Shown here piece after piece: positions 33,666 to 43,005 of a stretch of DNA of 64,000 nt. The translations under genes and the position numbers were made by a program. Source of the DNA: Armatimonadota bacterium (GTDB taxonomy: Bacteria > Armatimonadota > JAAZEB01). Each line of letters begins with the position of its first letter. Positions within the stretch are counted from its first letter, which is position 1. Under the pieces are notes generated by a model. The model did not search any database, was not told where the DNA came from, and saw only the letters and a list, made by a program, of their open reading frames with translations. The DNA is taken from assembly GCA_012512265.1 (NCBI GenBank), contig JAAZEM010000054.1:32480-96479 (forward strand), read 5' to 3'.

Positions 33666-33898
33666 TATCGGATCTCCCTTCCCCATGCGGTGCATGCCTG
33701 TTGTGACGCACCGGCATCCGCAGCGCGTCGCGCGCGCTGCAACTTTATGACTATCCGCCTCCGCGCGCCCTCCCATTTGGGCGCGCTTCGCCCGCTCGTT
33801 CTCCCTTTGCAAACGCCGCCCACCCAGCCAACCCTGCGCCCACACACGCCACTGCCACGAAATGGGGATCGTGATGCGAGGGTGACGGGGAGAGCAGG

Positions 33899-34567
33899 CT
33901 AATGCGCTTCAGCCTCGCCCGCGGCGAGCGAGATATAGACGCAGGCCAGCATCGTGAAGACCAACGCCTGAACAAAGCCCGTGAAAAGCCCGAACACCAT
34001 CATCGGCAGCTGATATGGGATCGGCACGAACGGCAACACATAATAAGCAAGCCCGGCCAGGATGACGATCACCTGCTCCTCGCCAAAGATGTTCCCGAAG
34101 AGACGCATGGAGAGCGAGAGCGGCCGGGCCAACTCGCCGATAATTTCGATGGGGAGCATGAGCGGGGCCATCGCCGGGATCGGTCCGGCAAGGTGCTTCA
34201 GGCGCCCCACCAATCCGTGGGCACGGATACCGTGGTACTGCACGTAGAAGAAGGTGATCAGCGCCAGGGCCACCGTGGTGTTCAGGCTGCTCGTCGGCGC
34301 CATCGCCCCCGGCACGAGCCCGATCAGGTTATTAAACAGGATGAAGAGAAAGAGCGTGCCCACGAATGGGGTGTGCTTCTCTCCCTCTGGCCCGATAATC
34401 CCCTTGATGAATTCATTGAGCGTGCTAACGATATACTCCAGGGCGTTCTGTAGACGCCCGGGCACGGGCCTCATTTTTCGCGTACCCAGGTAGGAGATCG
34501 TACCAAGGAAGGCTATGATGACACCCGACCAGAGGAGTATGACCCACGGGGCGAAATGCGATTCCAC
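33899..34567 (-). CDS. atpB: F-type ATP synthase a subunit
   Basis: [42 protein letters not shown]...[29 protein letters not shown]. Confidence 0.96.
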   Translation of the reverse strand: MESHFAPWVILLWSGVIIAFLGTISYLGTRKMRPVPGRLQNALEYIVSTLNEFIKGIIGPEGEKHTPFVGTLFLFILFNNLIGLVPGAMAPTSSLNTTVALALITFFYVQYHGIRAHGLVGRLKHLAGPIPAMAPLMLPIEIIGELARPLSLSMRLFGNIFGEEQVIVILAGLAYYVLPFVPIPYQLPMMVFGLFTGFVQALVFTMLACVYISLAAGEAEAH

Positions 34568-34597
34568 GATCCGGTCCTTACCAACACCGCGACACCA

Positions 34598-35005
34598 TCA
34601 TCTTGCCGAGGTTCCTCCGGGCTGGCTGCAACGCTCCTCTTCGCGTTCCATCAAATAGATGCCGAAGGCTTTCAGCAAGATCACGGCTTGGATGAGCGCC
34701 ACCCCCCCAGCGAACGCGGGAAGATGGAACCATCCGGAGTTCACTACTAGGTAGAGCAACAGGGCCATTGCAGGCAGCTTGAGGATCAAGAGCTTGGCAA
34801 TCGTCCCCTTCGTGGCCGTTCTCTCTGGCACGAAGAGAGCGCGTACCGCCCAATCAAAGCCGCGCAACACAAGCAGTCCCAGTGCCGCACCTGCCACAAT
34901 GCTCCACGCGACGCGGAAAGCACCCAATCCGGTCGTGAAGAGCACCACCAACAAGAGCACCCCCGCGCTCGTGCGGTAGGTCCTCCCAATAAACCCTTCG
35001 TCCAA
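34598..35005 (-). CDS. atpI: ATP synthase subunit I-like membrane protein
   Basis: Four hydrophobic segments directly upstream of atpB (RTSAGVLLLVVLFTTGLGAFRVAWSIVAGAALGLLVLRGFDWAV...). Confidence 0.65.
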   Translation of the reverse strand: MDEGFIGRTYRTSAGVLLLVVLFTTGLGAFRVAWSIVAGAALGLLVLRGFDWAVRALFVPERTATKGTIAKLLILKLPAMALLLYLVVNSGWFHLPAFAGGVALIQAVILLKAFGIYLMEREEERCSQPGGTSAR

Positions 35006-35006
35006 T

Positions 35007-35240
35007 CTACTCGTCCCCTGAAATCTGCGCCGCCACTCGGAACAGCTCCAAGAACCCAGCCGCGGCGCCCAATAGCGTAAAGAGCGCGGTCAACCAGGGG
35101 TCCGTGCCCAATTTCCGATCCAGCCACTGTCCCAGGGCCCAGCCAATCAAGATCGCCACGGCCAGGAAGATCCCCACCTGGCCGGCGAGCGCCATGTTGC
35201 GAACCCACTTGCGTTCGCTATCCCCCAGTCGGTTGGGCCG
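35007..35240 (-). CDS. atpZ: AtpZ/AtpI-type assembly protein
   Basis: RKWVRNMALAGQVGIFLAVAILIGWALGQWLDRKLGTDPWLTALFTLLGAAAGFLELFRVAAQI: two-TM AtpZ-like protein at operon head. Confidence 0.8.
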   Translation of the reverse strand, partial: RPNRLGDSERKWVRNMALAGQVGIFLAVAILIGWALGQWLDRKLGTDPWLTALFTLLGAAAGFLELFRVAAQISGDE

Positions 35241-35253
35241 CATCGCGTCTCTC

Positions 35254-36606
35254 TCAGCTCGCTCCGGCAATAAACTGGGCGTGCAGCGCGTGAACCGCGC
35301 GCTGCGTATCGTTCTCATGCACCAGGCAGGAGAGCGAGAGGGGGCTATCTGCCACCTGGAGGACGCGCACTCCCACGTCGCGGAGCCTCGCGAGCACCCC
35401 CACCCCCATCCCGGGAGTCTCCCAGACGCGCGTGGCAATCACCGAGACCATGGCGCACGTCTCCACCGTCTCGGCGTCCGCCATCACCACTTCCGCGGAC
35501 GCTCCGGAGGCGGAGAGGAGCGCGCTCTGAACCTCCGAGCGCGAGCCGCCCTGCCCCACGCGCAGCAGATAGAGCCGCGTTCCACCCTGCTCCCGGGTGA
35601 CGGGCAACACCAGACCATCCAAAAGATCGGTCACCCGATTCAGCGACTCGTGCGCCACGGCGAAGCCCACCACCTCCGGACTTCCCCGCAGCAGGTGGAA
35701 CCCCACGCGCACGCGCGCCATCAGCTTGAACAGCTCCAGCTCCAGACGCCGCCGGTCCTCGCGGTAAGGCACGCGCAACGCCAGGTAGGCAACGCGCGGC
35801 ATGTGCGCAATCGCCGTCACCCGATGGGGTAGCTCTGCCGCCGAGCCGGCAATCTGGGTGCCCGGCTCCGCGGTCTCCGTGCCCTTCACCCAGAGCGGTA
35901 TCCCATACTCCATCGCGATCTCTGCCGCGCGAGGGTGGAGGACCCTGGCGCCCTGGTGTGCCATCTCCGCTATCTCTTCATAGGAGACCGTGGGGAGCGA
36001 AAGAGTTCCCGGACAGATTCTCGGGTCCGCCGTCATGACCCCAGGCACGTCGGTATAGATCTCCACCGCCTCGGCGTGCAACGCGGCTCCCAGGGCGGAT
36101 GCCGTGGTGTCGCTCCCACCACGCCCCAGCGTGGTAATGGCGCCATGCCGGCCCGTTCCTGGGTCTGTGACCCCCTGGAAGCCGGCCACCACCGGGATGG
36201 AGCCCTCGGCAAGTGTGCTGATCACGTAGTGCGGGTTGATCGAGACGATGCGCGCATCGCCAAAGACCTCATCCGTGACGATCCCCGCCTGCCCGCCGGT
36301 GAGCGCCGTCGCGCGATAGCCGAGCGCCTTCAGCGTGTGCGCCATGATCACCGTCGAGATGATCTCGCCGCACGCCATCATCAGGTCCAACTCGCGCGCC
36401 TCCGGCGCCGCCGCTGGATCGACGCTACGCAGTTCGCCAAGCAGCGTATCCGTGGCGTAGGGCGCGCCCGCCCGGCCAATGGCCGAGACGACCACCACCG
36501 GGTCGTAGCCTTCTGCGCGGGCCTGTACCACCCGCTTCACGGCCGCCTGCCGGTGCTCGGCGGTATCAACCGAAGTTCCCCCGAACTTCAGGATCTTGAT
36601 CCTCAC
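35254..36606 (-). CDS. lysC: Aspartate kinase
   Basis: MRIKILKFGGTSVDTAEHR...GRGGSDTTASALGAALHAEAVEIYTDVPGVMTADPRICPGTLSLPTVSYEEIAEMAHQGARVLHPRAAEIAMEYGIPLWVK. Confidence 0.96.
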   Translation of the reverse strand: MRIKILKFGGTSVDTAEHRQAAVKRVVQARAEGYDPVVVVSAIGRAGAPYATDTLLGELRSVDPAAAPEARELDLMMACGEIISTVIMAHTLKALGYRATALTGGQAGIVTDEVFGDARIVSINPHYVISTLAEGSIPVVAGFQGVTDPGTGRHGAITTLGRGGSDTTASALGAALHAEAVEIYTDVPGVMTADPRICPGTLSLPTVSYEEIAEMAHQGARVLHPRAAEIAMEYGIPLWVKGTETAEPGTQIAGSAAELPHRVTAIAHMPRVAYLALRVPYREDRRRLELELFKLMARVRVGFHLLRGSPEVVGFAVAHESLNRVTDLLDGLVLPVTREQGGTRLYLLRVGQGGSRSEVQSALLSASGASAEVVMADAETVETCAMVSVIATRVWETPGMGVGVLARLRDVGVRVLQVADSPLSLSCLVHENDTQRAVHALHAQFIAGAS

Positions 36607-36636
36607 CGTGCCACGCTCCTGCCCCTGGGTAGGTCG

Positions 36637-37143
36637 CTAGGCCGCCTCTTCAGGGAGGCCAAACTCGCGGCGCAACGCCTCCACCGCCTCTGCCAGTTGC
36701 CCGGCCGCGATCACGCACGAAACCGAGCTATGAGAATCCGCCATCTGGTACATGCCGACAGCGCGCCTAAACAGCACTTCCCCCATACGGGCCATGAGCC
36801 CGGGGATGCTGCGCATGTTCGGCGCCACCACGGTGATGACGGCACATCCTTCGGAAGCCTCGAACGTCACCCCCGCCCCGGCCAGGACCTCGCGGACCTG
36901 GGGCAGGTCGCCCTGTGCCACGACAAAGCTCAAACAGTCCGGGTAGATGCGCAGGAACTGGAGGGGTAACCGGCTCTCTGCCAGCGGTGAAAGCACTCGC
37001 AGCGCCTCGGAAACCCCGGCATCCGGCCCGGAGAGCTCTACAAAAACAAAGGACCGGCCAGTATCCGCCTCGAGCGAGAGCACCCCCCTCTCCTTCTCGA
37101 AGCCCACCCGGCGCGCCCGGATCGGCCGCATCCCTTCCGCCAT
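36637..37143 (-). CDS. Stand-alone ACT-domain protein (aspartokinase regulatory-type)
   Basis: ELSGPDAGVSEALRVLSPLAESRLPLQFLRIYPDCLSFVVAQGDLPQVREVL...CAVITVVAPNMRSIPGLMARMGEVLFRRAVGMYQMADSHSSVSCVIAAGQLAEAVEALRREFGL. Confidence 0.8.
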   Translation of the reverse strand: MAEGMRPIRARRVGFEKERGVLSLEADTGRSFVFVELSGPDAGVSEALRVLSPLAESRLPLQFLRIYPDCLSFVVAQGDLPQVREVLAGAGVTFEASEGCAVITVVAPNMRSIPGLMARMGEVLFRRAVGMYQMADSHSSVSCVIAAGQLAEAVEALRREFGLPEEAA

Positions 37144-37355
37144 GGCCCCTCACTCCTCACAGCGACCCAATGGCACGTTTCCGAACGCCTCCTTTTCACC
37201 GGGCAGAAGTATAGCACAGCGGTCCCGCCTTGTCAACCGATATTCACGCGCGGCGCGCCGCCCGCGGCGTCACGTTTAGCAGGCACGCCCATCGGAAAAC
37301 ACCCGATGGGGAGTGATACCGATAGCAGACTGCAAATCTGGGTCTGCGATTCGGA

Positions 37356-38012
37356 ATGGCGCCTCCATCCGGGAGGGCGGCGTTCCGGAGCTGGAACCGG
37401 TATGAGTTGCGACGCTTCCCAGGGAGGGAAACCGGAAAATGGCTGAGAGAGAGAGGCGAGGACATCCGCATCACCCCCGAAACCGGGCAGGTGGGCGGTG
37501 TGGCGCCCGCCGCCGTCATGCCGGCCGTCGGTGCTGACCGGGTTCGCTGGGGCGCAATCTGGGCAGGTCTGCTCGTCGCCATCGCCACTCAGATGATCCT
37601 GAGCTCGTTGGGACTGGCGATCGGGCTCTACTCCATCACCCAAACGGCGGCCGGGGCGCTGGGAATCAGCTGGAGCGCCGTCGGACTGTGGTCCGCTATC
37701 TGGGCGTTGATCTCGCTCTTCCTTGGCGGCTGGGTGGCTGCACGACTGGCTTCGGCAACGACGACTGCGAGCGGCGCGTGGCATGGCGTGATCGTGTGGG
37801 CACTCGCGCTGGTTCTCGGCACGCTGCTGACAGCCATTGGCGTCACCGGAGTGCTGGGCTACCTGCCATCGCGAGTGCTGACCACACCGGGGGTGACCCC
37901 GACCGATATCGCGAGCAACGCGTGGGGCTTCTTCATCGGGGCTCTGCTTGGGCTGGCCGCAGCGGCTTGGGGCGGCTCGGTGGGGAAGCGACGAGAGGGC
38001 ACCGAAGCCTAG
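37356..38012 (+). CDS. Uncharacterised membrane protein with about 4 TM segments; start uncertain
   Basis: WGAIWAGLLVAIATQMILSSLGLAIGL...AVGLWSAIWALISLFLGGWVAARL...GAWHGVIVWALALVLGTLLTAIGV...GFFIGALLGLAAAAWGGSVGKR. Confidence 0.7.
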   Translation: MAPPSGRAAFRSWNRYELRRFPGRETGKWLRERGEDIRITPETGQVGGVAPAAVMPAVGADRVRWGAIWAGLLVAIATQMILSSLGLAIGLYSITQTAAGALGISWSAVGLWSAIWALISLFLGGWVAARLASATTTASGAWHGVIVWALALVLGTLLTAIGVTGVLGYLPSRVLTTPGVTPTDIASNAWGFFIGALLGLAAAAWGGSVGKRREGTEA

Positions 38013-38188
38013 CCAGCGCGCCACACCCACGAGAGAGAAGCGGGCTGGCTGGCCGCGCGGCACCTGCGAAAGATGGCGGGGGCACGTTGGCCCCCGTTCT
38101 CCTCGCCGGGTGACGCCCGGACCAGCCCCCGCCTCTCTCCATTGCGGCCGGGGAGAGTTCGAGATTCCGAGGTCGGCGGCAGCGTGAG

Positions 38189-39130
38189 CTATGCCGTGAC
38201 CTCCAGTGCCATCAGATCGGCGGCGATCACCGTGTTTGGAAAGACGGCCTGCGCTTCCGATAGCAGGGGAGCGGGATCGCCATAGCGGGGGCTGATGTGC
38301 GTGAGCGCCAACTGGCGCGCGCCGGCGCGCGTCGCGATCTCCGCCGCCTCGCGCGCCGTGCAATGTCCTTTCGCATGGGCATCCTCGGCACGGTCGTGCG
38401 CGAAGGTGGCCTCATGGATCAAGAGATCCGCGTCCCGGGCGAGCGCAATGGCCTCATCTGAGGGCCGGGTATCGGTGCAATAGGCCACGCGCAGGCCGCG
38501 ACGGGCCGGGGCCACCACCTGAGCCGGCTCCACGGTGGCGCCGCTAGAAAGGGTCACCGACTCGCCCCGCTTCAGCCGGCCCATCATCGGCCCGTCCGGC
38601 ACGCCCAGGGCGCGCGCGCGAGCAACATCCAGAGCCCCCGGAACAGGCGCCTCGACCAGCGCGTAGCCAAGGCAGAACGCGCGATGGTCCAGGGGCCGAC
38701 ACTCGATCTGATAACCATCGCCGCGCGCCACGGTCTCCGCCGCGCCATGTTCAAAGAGACGTAGCTCGTAGCCGATGTGTGCCTCGACCAGGCGCAGGAC
38801 CGCCTGAATCAGCGCCGCGATGCCGGGTGGCCCGTGAATCTCCAGGGGAGTGGCTCGCCCGCCGAGTTGCAGGCTCATGAGAAACCCGGGCAGGCCCAGA
38901 ACATGGTCGCCATGTAAATGGCTGATGAAGACGCGCGAGAGCCGCCCCGGGCGGAGGCCCGCTTTTCGAAACTGAAGCTGGGTGCCCTCGCCGCAATCGA
39001 AGAGGAACAACTCGGGGCCGCGCCGGAGCGCGAGCGACGGCAGGCCGCGCGCCAGGGTGGGCGCGCCGGAGCTGGTACCCAGGAAGGTGATCCGGGCATG
39101 TCGCGCGGCGTGTCGGCCGGTCAACGGCAC
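38189..39130 (-). CDS. rnz: Ribonuclease Z
   Basis: RITFLGTSSGAPTLARGLPSLALRRGPELFLFDCGEGTQLQFRKAGLRPGRLSRVFISHLHGDHVLGLPGFL...YCTDTRPSDEAI...EATFAHDRAEDAHAKGHCTAREAAEIA. Probable GTG start. Confidence 0.95.
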   Translation of the reverse strand: MPLTGRHAARHARITFLGTSSGAPTLARGLPSLALRRGPELFLFDCGEGTQLQFRKAGLRPGRLSRVFISHLHGDHVLGLPGFLMSLQLGGRATPLEIHGPPGIAALIQAVLRLVEAHIGYELRLFEHGAAETVARGDGYQIECRPLDHRAFCLGYALVEAPVPGALDVARARALGVPDGPMMGRLKRGESVTLSSGATVEPAQVVAPARRGLRVAYCTDTRPSDEAIALARDADLLIHEATFAHDRAEDAHAKGHCTAREAAEIATRAGARQLALTHISPRYGDPAPLLSEAQAVFPNTVIAADLMALEVTA

Positions 39131-39222
39131 CTCCCTTGCTTCTCCCGCGTGGCCGGCCCGGCCACGGAAGCCTTCTTCAAATTGCAGCAGAACGACCGGG
39201 AGCAGAGCGCAAGCGCCTGTTC

Positions 39223-40989
39223 TCAGATCACGCCTTCCAGTTTCAGCTTGGCGCGGATCTGATCCAGCTCTTCCAGGGCAGCGTTGCGGTCGAACGTCTC
39301 CCGCAAAGACTCCGGGAGCATGCTGCGCGCGGAGCATTCGGTGAGCGCCAGGAGCTCCATGTAGCGGATCATCTCCTCGTTGCGCGCCTGGATGAAATCG
39401 TCCAGCGCCGCCAGGAGGTGTTGTTGCGTCACCGCCGGCGCCTTCTCCTCGGCAGCGAGCTCGTCGGCGCTCAGGACGATCGACTCGATATCCGCTCCGG
39501 AAAACCGATCGGTCGCGTCGATGATCGGCTGCCAATCGGAAACGTCGTAGGGAATGCCTTGTTTCTTAAAGATGGCCTGAAAGACCATCGGGCGCATCTT
39601 GTCTTCCAGATAAAGGAAAGGAATGATCTGGTCGATTCGCCCACGGCGCTTCATCGCCACGTCGATCAGATCCAGGCGGTTGCTCGTGAAGATGAAGATG
39701 ATCCGGCCGCGGTGAGCGGGATCGCCCATAAAGCGGATTTTCTGCGCCCAGAGCCGCTTATCCACCTCGGAGTCGGTGTGGTTGCCGCGCGAGCCCTCGG
39801 ATTGGTCTGCTTCATCCACGATGACGATGACGGGGGCCATCGCCTCGATCAGGCGGAAGACGTATTCCTGATTGCGCTCGCTGGAGCCCACCCACATTTC
39901 GCGTGCTTCCTTGAGGATCACGCAGTTGACGCCCGATTCCTTGGCGAAAGCGAAGGCCACCGCCGTCTTGCCCGTTCCGGGGGGGCCGCCGAAAGCCAGC
40001 GCCATTGGCACGCGCTTGGTATCGCCCTCGCGCATGTAGCGGGCGATCTTCATCAGGCGCTCCTTGATATACTCCAGGCCGCCGATGCTGTCCAGGCCGT
40101 GCTTCGGCTCCACCACCTCCAGGAGGCCCGCCGACTCATCCTGGAGAATCTCCTTCTTCGTATCGCGCACCAGCTCATAGTCGATCGCCCGGGACTCGCG
40201 CCGTGCCAGCTTGTGAATGTTATACAGATTCTGGCGGTTCAGGCCGGCGGTCAACCCTGCCAGGCGCTCGAGCGGCATCTCTGGGGAGACCGTCGCGCCC
40301 TGGCGCTCGATGAGGTAGCGCAGGTAGGCAAGACGCTCCTCATGATCCGGGCGAGGGATCTGTTGCAAGTCGATCTGGGGCGCCGAGCGGAGGTTCTCAT
40401 GCACATCGCCCAACTTCGAGGCGATGAGGATGACGATCGTATCCGACTGCTCGAGCAGATACTGATTGGAGGCCCAGCGCTGGAGCGTCGTCACGTTCTG
40501 CCGGTCCTCGGCCGAGAGGAAGGAGATCTGCCCGGCGGGCGCCACCGTCTCCAGGTAGTCGATCACCACGGCGATGCTCGCCTTAGGGGCCTTCAATGCC
40601 GTCTCGATCAGGCCAAGGACGACAGAGGCCTGCTTGGGGATCGGCTTCAACCCGGCGGCGTACTCCTCGCTGCGCAACCCCGGGAGGGAGAAGAACTTCC
40701 GGCGCATCTCCTCCGTGGCGAAGGTGAGGCCCTCGCTCACGTTGTAGAAGACGACAATCTCCTTTTTCCCATCGAAGAAGCGGTAGAAGAACTCCTTCAG
40801 GGGGACGTAATCGCCGTTGTAGGGCACCTGATCGAACACATTGAAGTGGATCAGGAAGGTGTTGGCAACTCCGGCCAGGTACTTCTGGCGCAGCTCCTCC
40901 GCCCACGGGGGCAATACGCGAGTCGTGGTATCCATTTGGCCGCGTGGCTCCTCACTCACGATTCTATCAGAGGGGTTGGGTCGAGTCAA
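39223..40989 (-). CDS. Two-module AAA+ ATPase (degenerate N-terminal and active C-terminal module; Ycf46-like organisation)
   Basis: C-terminal Walker A GGPPGTGKTAVAFAFAKES, Walker B VIVIVDEADQSEGSRGN, sensor IIFIFTSNRLDLIDVAMKRRGRID. N-terminal ~250 aa has ASIAVVIDYLETVAP and IVILIASKLGDVHENLRSA but no Walker A. Translation starts at or near MDTTTRVLPPWAEELRQKYLAG. Confidence 0.85.
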   Translation of the reverse strand: MTRPNPSDRIVSEEPRGQMDTTTRVLPPWAEELRQKYLAGVANTFLIHFNVFDQVPYNGDYVPLKEFFYRFFDGKKEIVVFYNVSEGLTFATEEMRRKFFSLPGLRSEEYAAGLKPIPKQASVVLGLIETALKAPKASIAVVIDYLETVAPAGQISFLSAEDRQNVTTLQRWASNQYLLEQSDTIVILIASKLGDVHENLRSAPQIDLQQIPRPDHEERLAYLRYLIERQGATVSPEMPLERLAGLTAGLNRQNLYNIHKLARRESRAIDYELVRDTKKEILQDESAGLLEVVEPKHGLDSIGGLEYIKERLMKIARYMREGDTKRVPMALAFGGPPGTGKTAVAFAFAKESGVNCVILKEAREMWVGSSERNQEYVFRLIEAMAPVIVIVDEADQSEGSRGNHTDSEVDKRLWAQKIRFMGDPAHRGRIIFIFTSNRLDLIDVAMKRRGRIDQIIPFLYLEDKMRPMVFQAIFKKQGIPYDVSDWQPIIDATDRFSGADIESIVLSADELAAEEKAPAVTQQHLLAALDDFIQARNEEMIRYMELLALTECSARSMLPESLRETFDRNAALEELDQIRAKLKLEGVI

Positions 40990-41006
40990 TCGCGGGCGGC
41001 GAGGCT

Positions 41007-41245
41007 CTGGGATTCCGACGTAAGGAGAAGGCCGTCCGCACGCGCGGAGCTCGAAGATCCGCGCTGCTTTCCGGCAAAGCCCCTTCGGGCCTTCTCATCC
41101 CAGCCACCGCCGTTTTGAGACATCTGGGAGTATCCCCAACCCAGCCCGGCAGGGCTTCGCTCGCAAGCAGCGCGGTGATTTATCGCCGCGCGCCGGGTTG
41201 CGCGTCACCTTCGAGGCTTCGAATTCCTTAATCTCGGAATCTCAG
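41007..41245. mobile_element. MITE-like element, copy 2 (239 bp)
   Basis: Begins CTGGGATTCCGACGTAAGGAGAAGG, ends CCTTAATCTCGGAATCTCAG; interior highly similar to copies 1 and 3. No matching 9-bp flanks. Confidence 0.8.
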
Positions 41246-41308
41246 AGGGCGAACGCCCGCGTTGACGGGGGGGAAGCGCGGGAGGTATAATACCGGTGAG
41301 GAGGGCAC

Positions 41309-42979
41309 ATGGCCACGCTGAGGCTGGAGCGCCATATCAACCGGATCAGGCGGCGCATTCGCCTGCTCCATGCCCTGCGCTGGAGTGTGCTCTTCGCCCT
41401 GGCCGGCACGCTCGCCACTGCGGTGGCTGCCAGCATCGCCTGGGCCCGCCATGCCCTCTTCCCGCTCCCGGAAGCGGTGCTCTTTCTCGCGGCGTGCGCC
41501 GGGCTGGGCGCGCTCGCCGGCTCCCTCCGCCGTGTCTCTCTTTTCCAGGCGGCGCTGGCCGCGGACCGGCGCCTGGGCCTCCAGGAACGCCTCTCCAGCG
41601 CGCTCGAGCTGGGGAAACAGGACGCACGCGACCCGCTCGTTGCGGCGCTCGTGGCCGACGCGACATCCCACGCCGCAGGGATCGATCCCGCTTTGGCTTT
41701 TCCATTGAAAATGCCTCGCGAGGTCCGCCTGCTGGCCGGCGCGTTGGGAGCCCTGGCGCTTGTTCTCCTCCTGCCCAGGCTGCCCGTTTTGCAGTCGCTC
41801 CAGCAGCGGGCCGAGCGCGCGGCGATGCGCGCGGAGGGAGAGCGGATCGTGCGCGTGGCCCGCGAGATGCGCAAAGCCGCGGAGACGCGCGATTCGGATC
41901 TCGAGCGGCAGATCGCGCGCAACCTGGAGCAGCTCGGCCGCTCGATGCGCGCTTCGCGGATCGACAAGAAGCGGGCACTCGTGAAGCTGCACGCGCTCAC
42001 CCAGGAGATCAAGGAGGCGCAAAAGCAGCTTGCTGCCGAAGGCGCGAAGAAGTCGCTGGCGCAAGCGAGCGAGGCGCTGGCGAAGGAAGCGCGCACGACC
42101 AGCGGCGAGATGGCGCGGCGCCTCCAGGAGATGTCCCGTGCTCTGGCGCGTGAGGACATGGAACAGGCGGCCCGGCTCCTGAAGGAGATGGGCGAGCGTG
42201 TCGCGAGCGGCGAGCTGGCCGCCCGCGAGCGCGAGGAGCTGGCCAGCGAGGCCGAGAAGATTGCCGTTTCACTCGCCGACACCTCCCTCCAGGAAACCGC
42301 GCGGGGGCTCCAGGAAGCGGCCCAGAGCCTCCGGCAAGGCCAGATGCAGGCGGCCGCCGAACAGATGCGCCAGGCTGCGGGCAGCTGCCAGGACGGCGGG
42401 TGCTCGCTCGCGGAGAGCGAGCTGCGCCAGGCTGGGGAGGCGGTGATGCAATCGCGCCAGCGGCTGGCTCTGGCGGGCCAGGAAGCCCCGCAGGGTGGCA
42501 AGGAGGGTCTGCCTAGCGGCCAGGGGGCGATGGCGCGCGGTGATGCACACGCTGGTGGCGCCCAGGGCGAGAAGGCGCAAGGCCACGGCACTCACCAGCT
42601 CGCCACACAAGACGGCGGCTCTGAAGCCGGGCGCGGGGTGACGAATCGGCAGGTGGCCGGCGGCACGATGGAATCGGGAACGCCGCGAGATCGCCAGGCG
42701 GATCACCGCTCCGAGATGCGCGCCCGCTTCGAGCAGGTCTACGCCCCCCATCGCGTCGACACGAACCGGCTCGACACCCAGGTGCGCGGGAAAACGCGCG
42801 CCGGAAAGAGCGACTATTCCGAGGTGCGCGCTGCACCCGATCCGGGCAGCGCCTCCCGGCCCTATTACGAGGCCTACTCTCACTACCAGCGCACTGCGGA
42901 GGAGGCGCTGGCGCGCGAGGAGATTCCCGCGGGCTATCGGAAGCAGGTTCGCGACTACTTCGACTCGCTGCGCCCGTGA
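41309..42979 (+). CDS. DUF4175-like membrane protein with a long charged coiled-coil region
   Basis: Two N-terminal TMs (LLHALRWSVLFALAGTLATAVAASIAWA, LFPLPEAVLFLAACAGLGALAGSLR), a third TM (LLAGALGALALVLLLPRLPVLQSL), then a ~350-aa E/A/R/Q-rich helical stretch; precedes moxR. Confidence 0.75.
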   Translation: MATLRLERHINRIRRRIRLLHALRWSVLFALAGTLATAVAASIAWARHALFPLPEAVLFLAACAGLGALAGSLRRVSLFQAALAADRRLGLQERLSSALELGKQDARDPLVAALVADATSHAAGIDPALAFPLKMPREVRLLAGALGALALVLLLPRLPVLQSLQQRAERAAMRAEGERIVRVAREMRKAAETRDSDLERQIARNLEQLGRSMRASRIDKKRALVKLHALTQEIKEAQKQLAAEGAKKSLAQASEALAKEARTTSGEMARRLQEMSRALAREDMEQAARLLKEMGERVASGELAAREREELASEAEKIAVSLADTSLQETARGLQEAAQSLRQGQMQAAAEQMRQAAGSCQDGGCSLAESELRQAGEAVMQSRQRLALAGQEAPQGGKEGLPSGQGAMARGDAHAGGAQGEKAQGHGTHQLATQDGGSEAGRGVTNRQVAGGTMESGTPRDRQADHRSEMRARFEQVYAPHRVDTNRLDTQVRGKTRAGKSDYSEVRAAPDPGSASRPYYEAYSHYQRTAEEALAREEIPAGYRKQVRDYFDSLRP

Positions 42980-43005
42980 GGCGCGGCGCCAGGATCAACC
43001 CAGGG

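Noticed and set aside
38160-38189. GAGATTCCGAGGT resembling a MITE terminal repeat beside rnz
   Set aside because: Only ~11 matching bases, with no core or opposite end.
39136-41118. 660-aa plus-strand ORF that extends into the MITE copy
   Set aside because: Antisense to the AAA+ ATPase gene; continuation into the repeat is coincidental.
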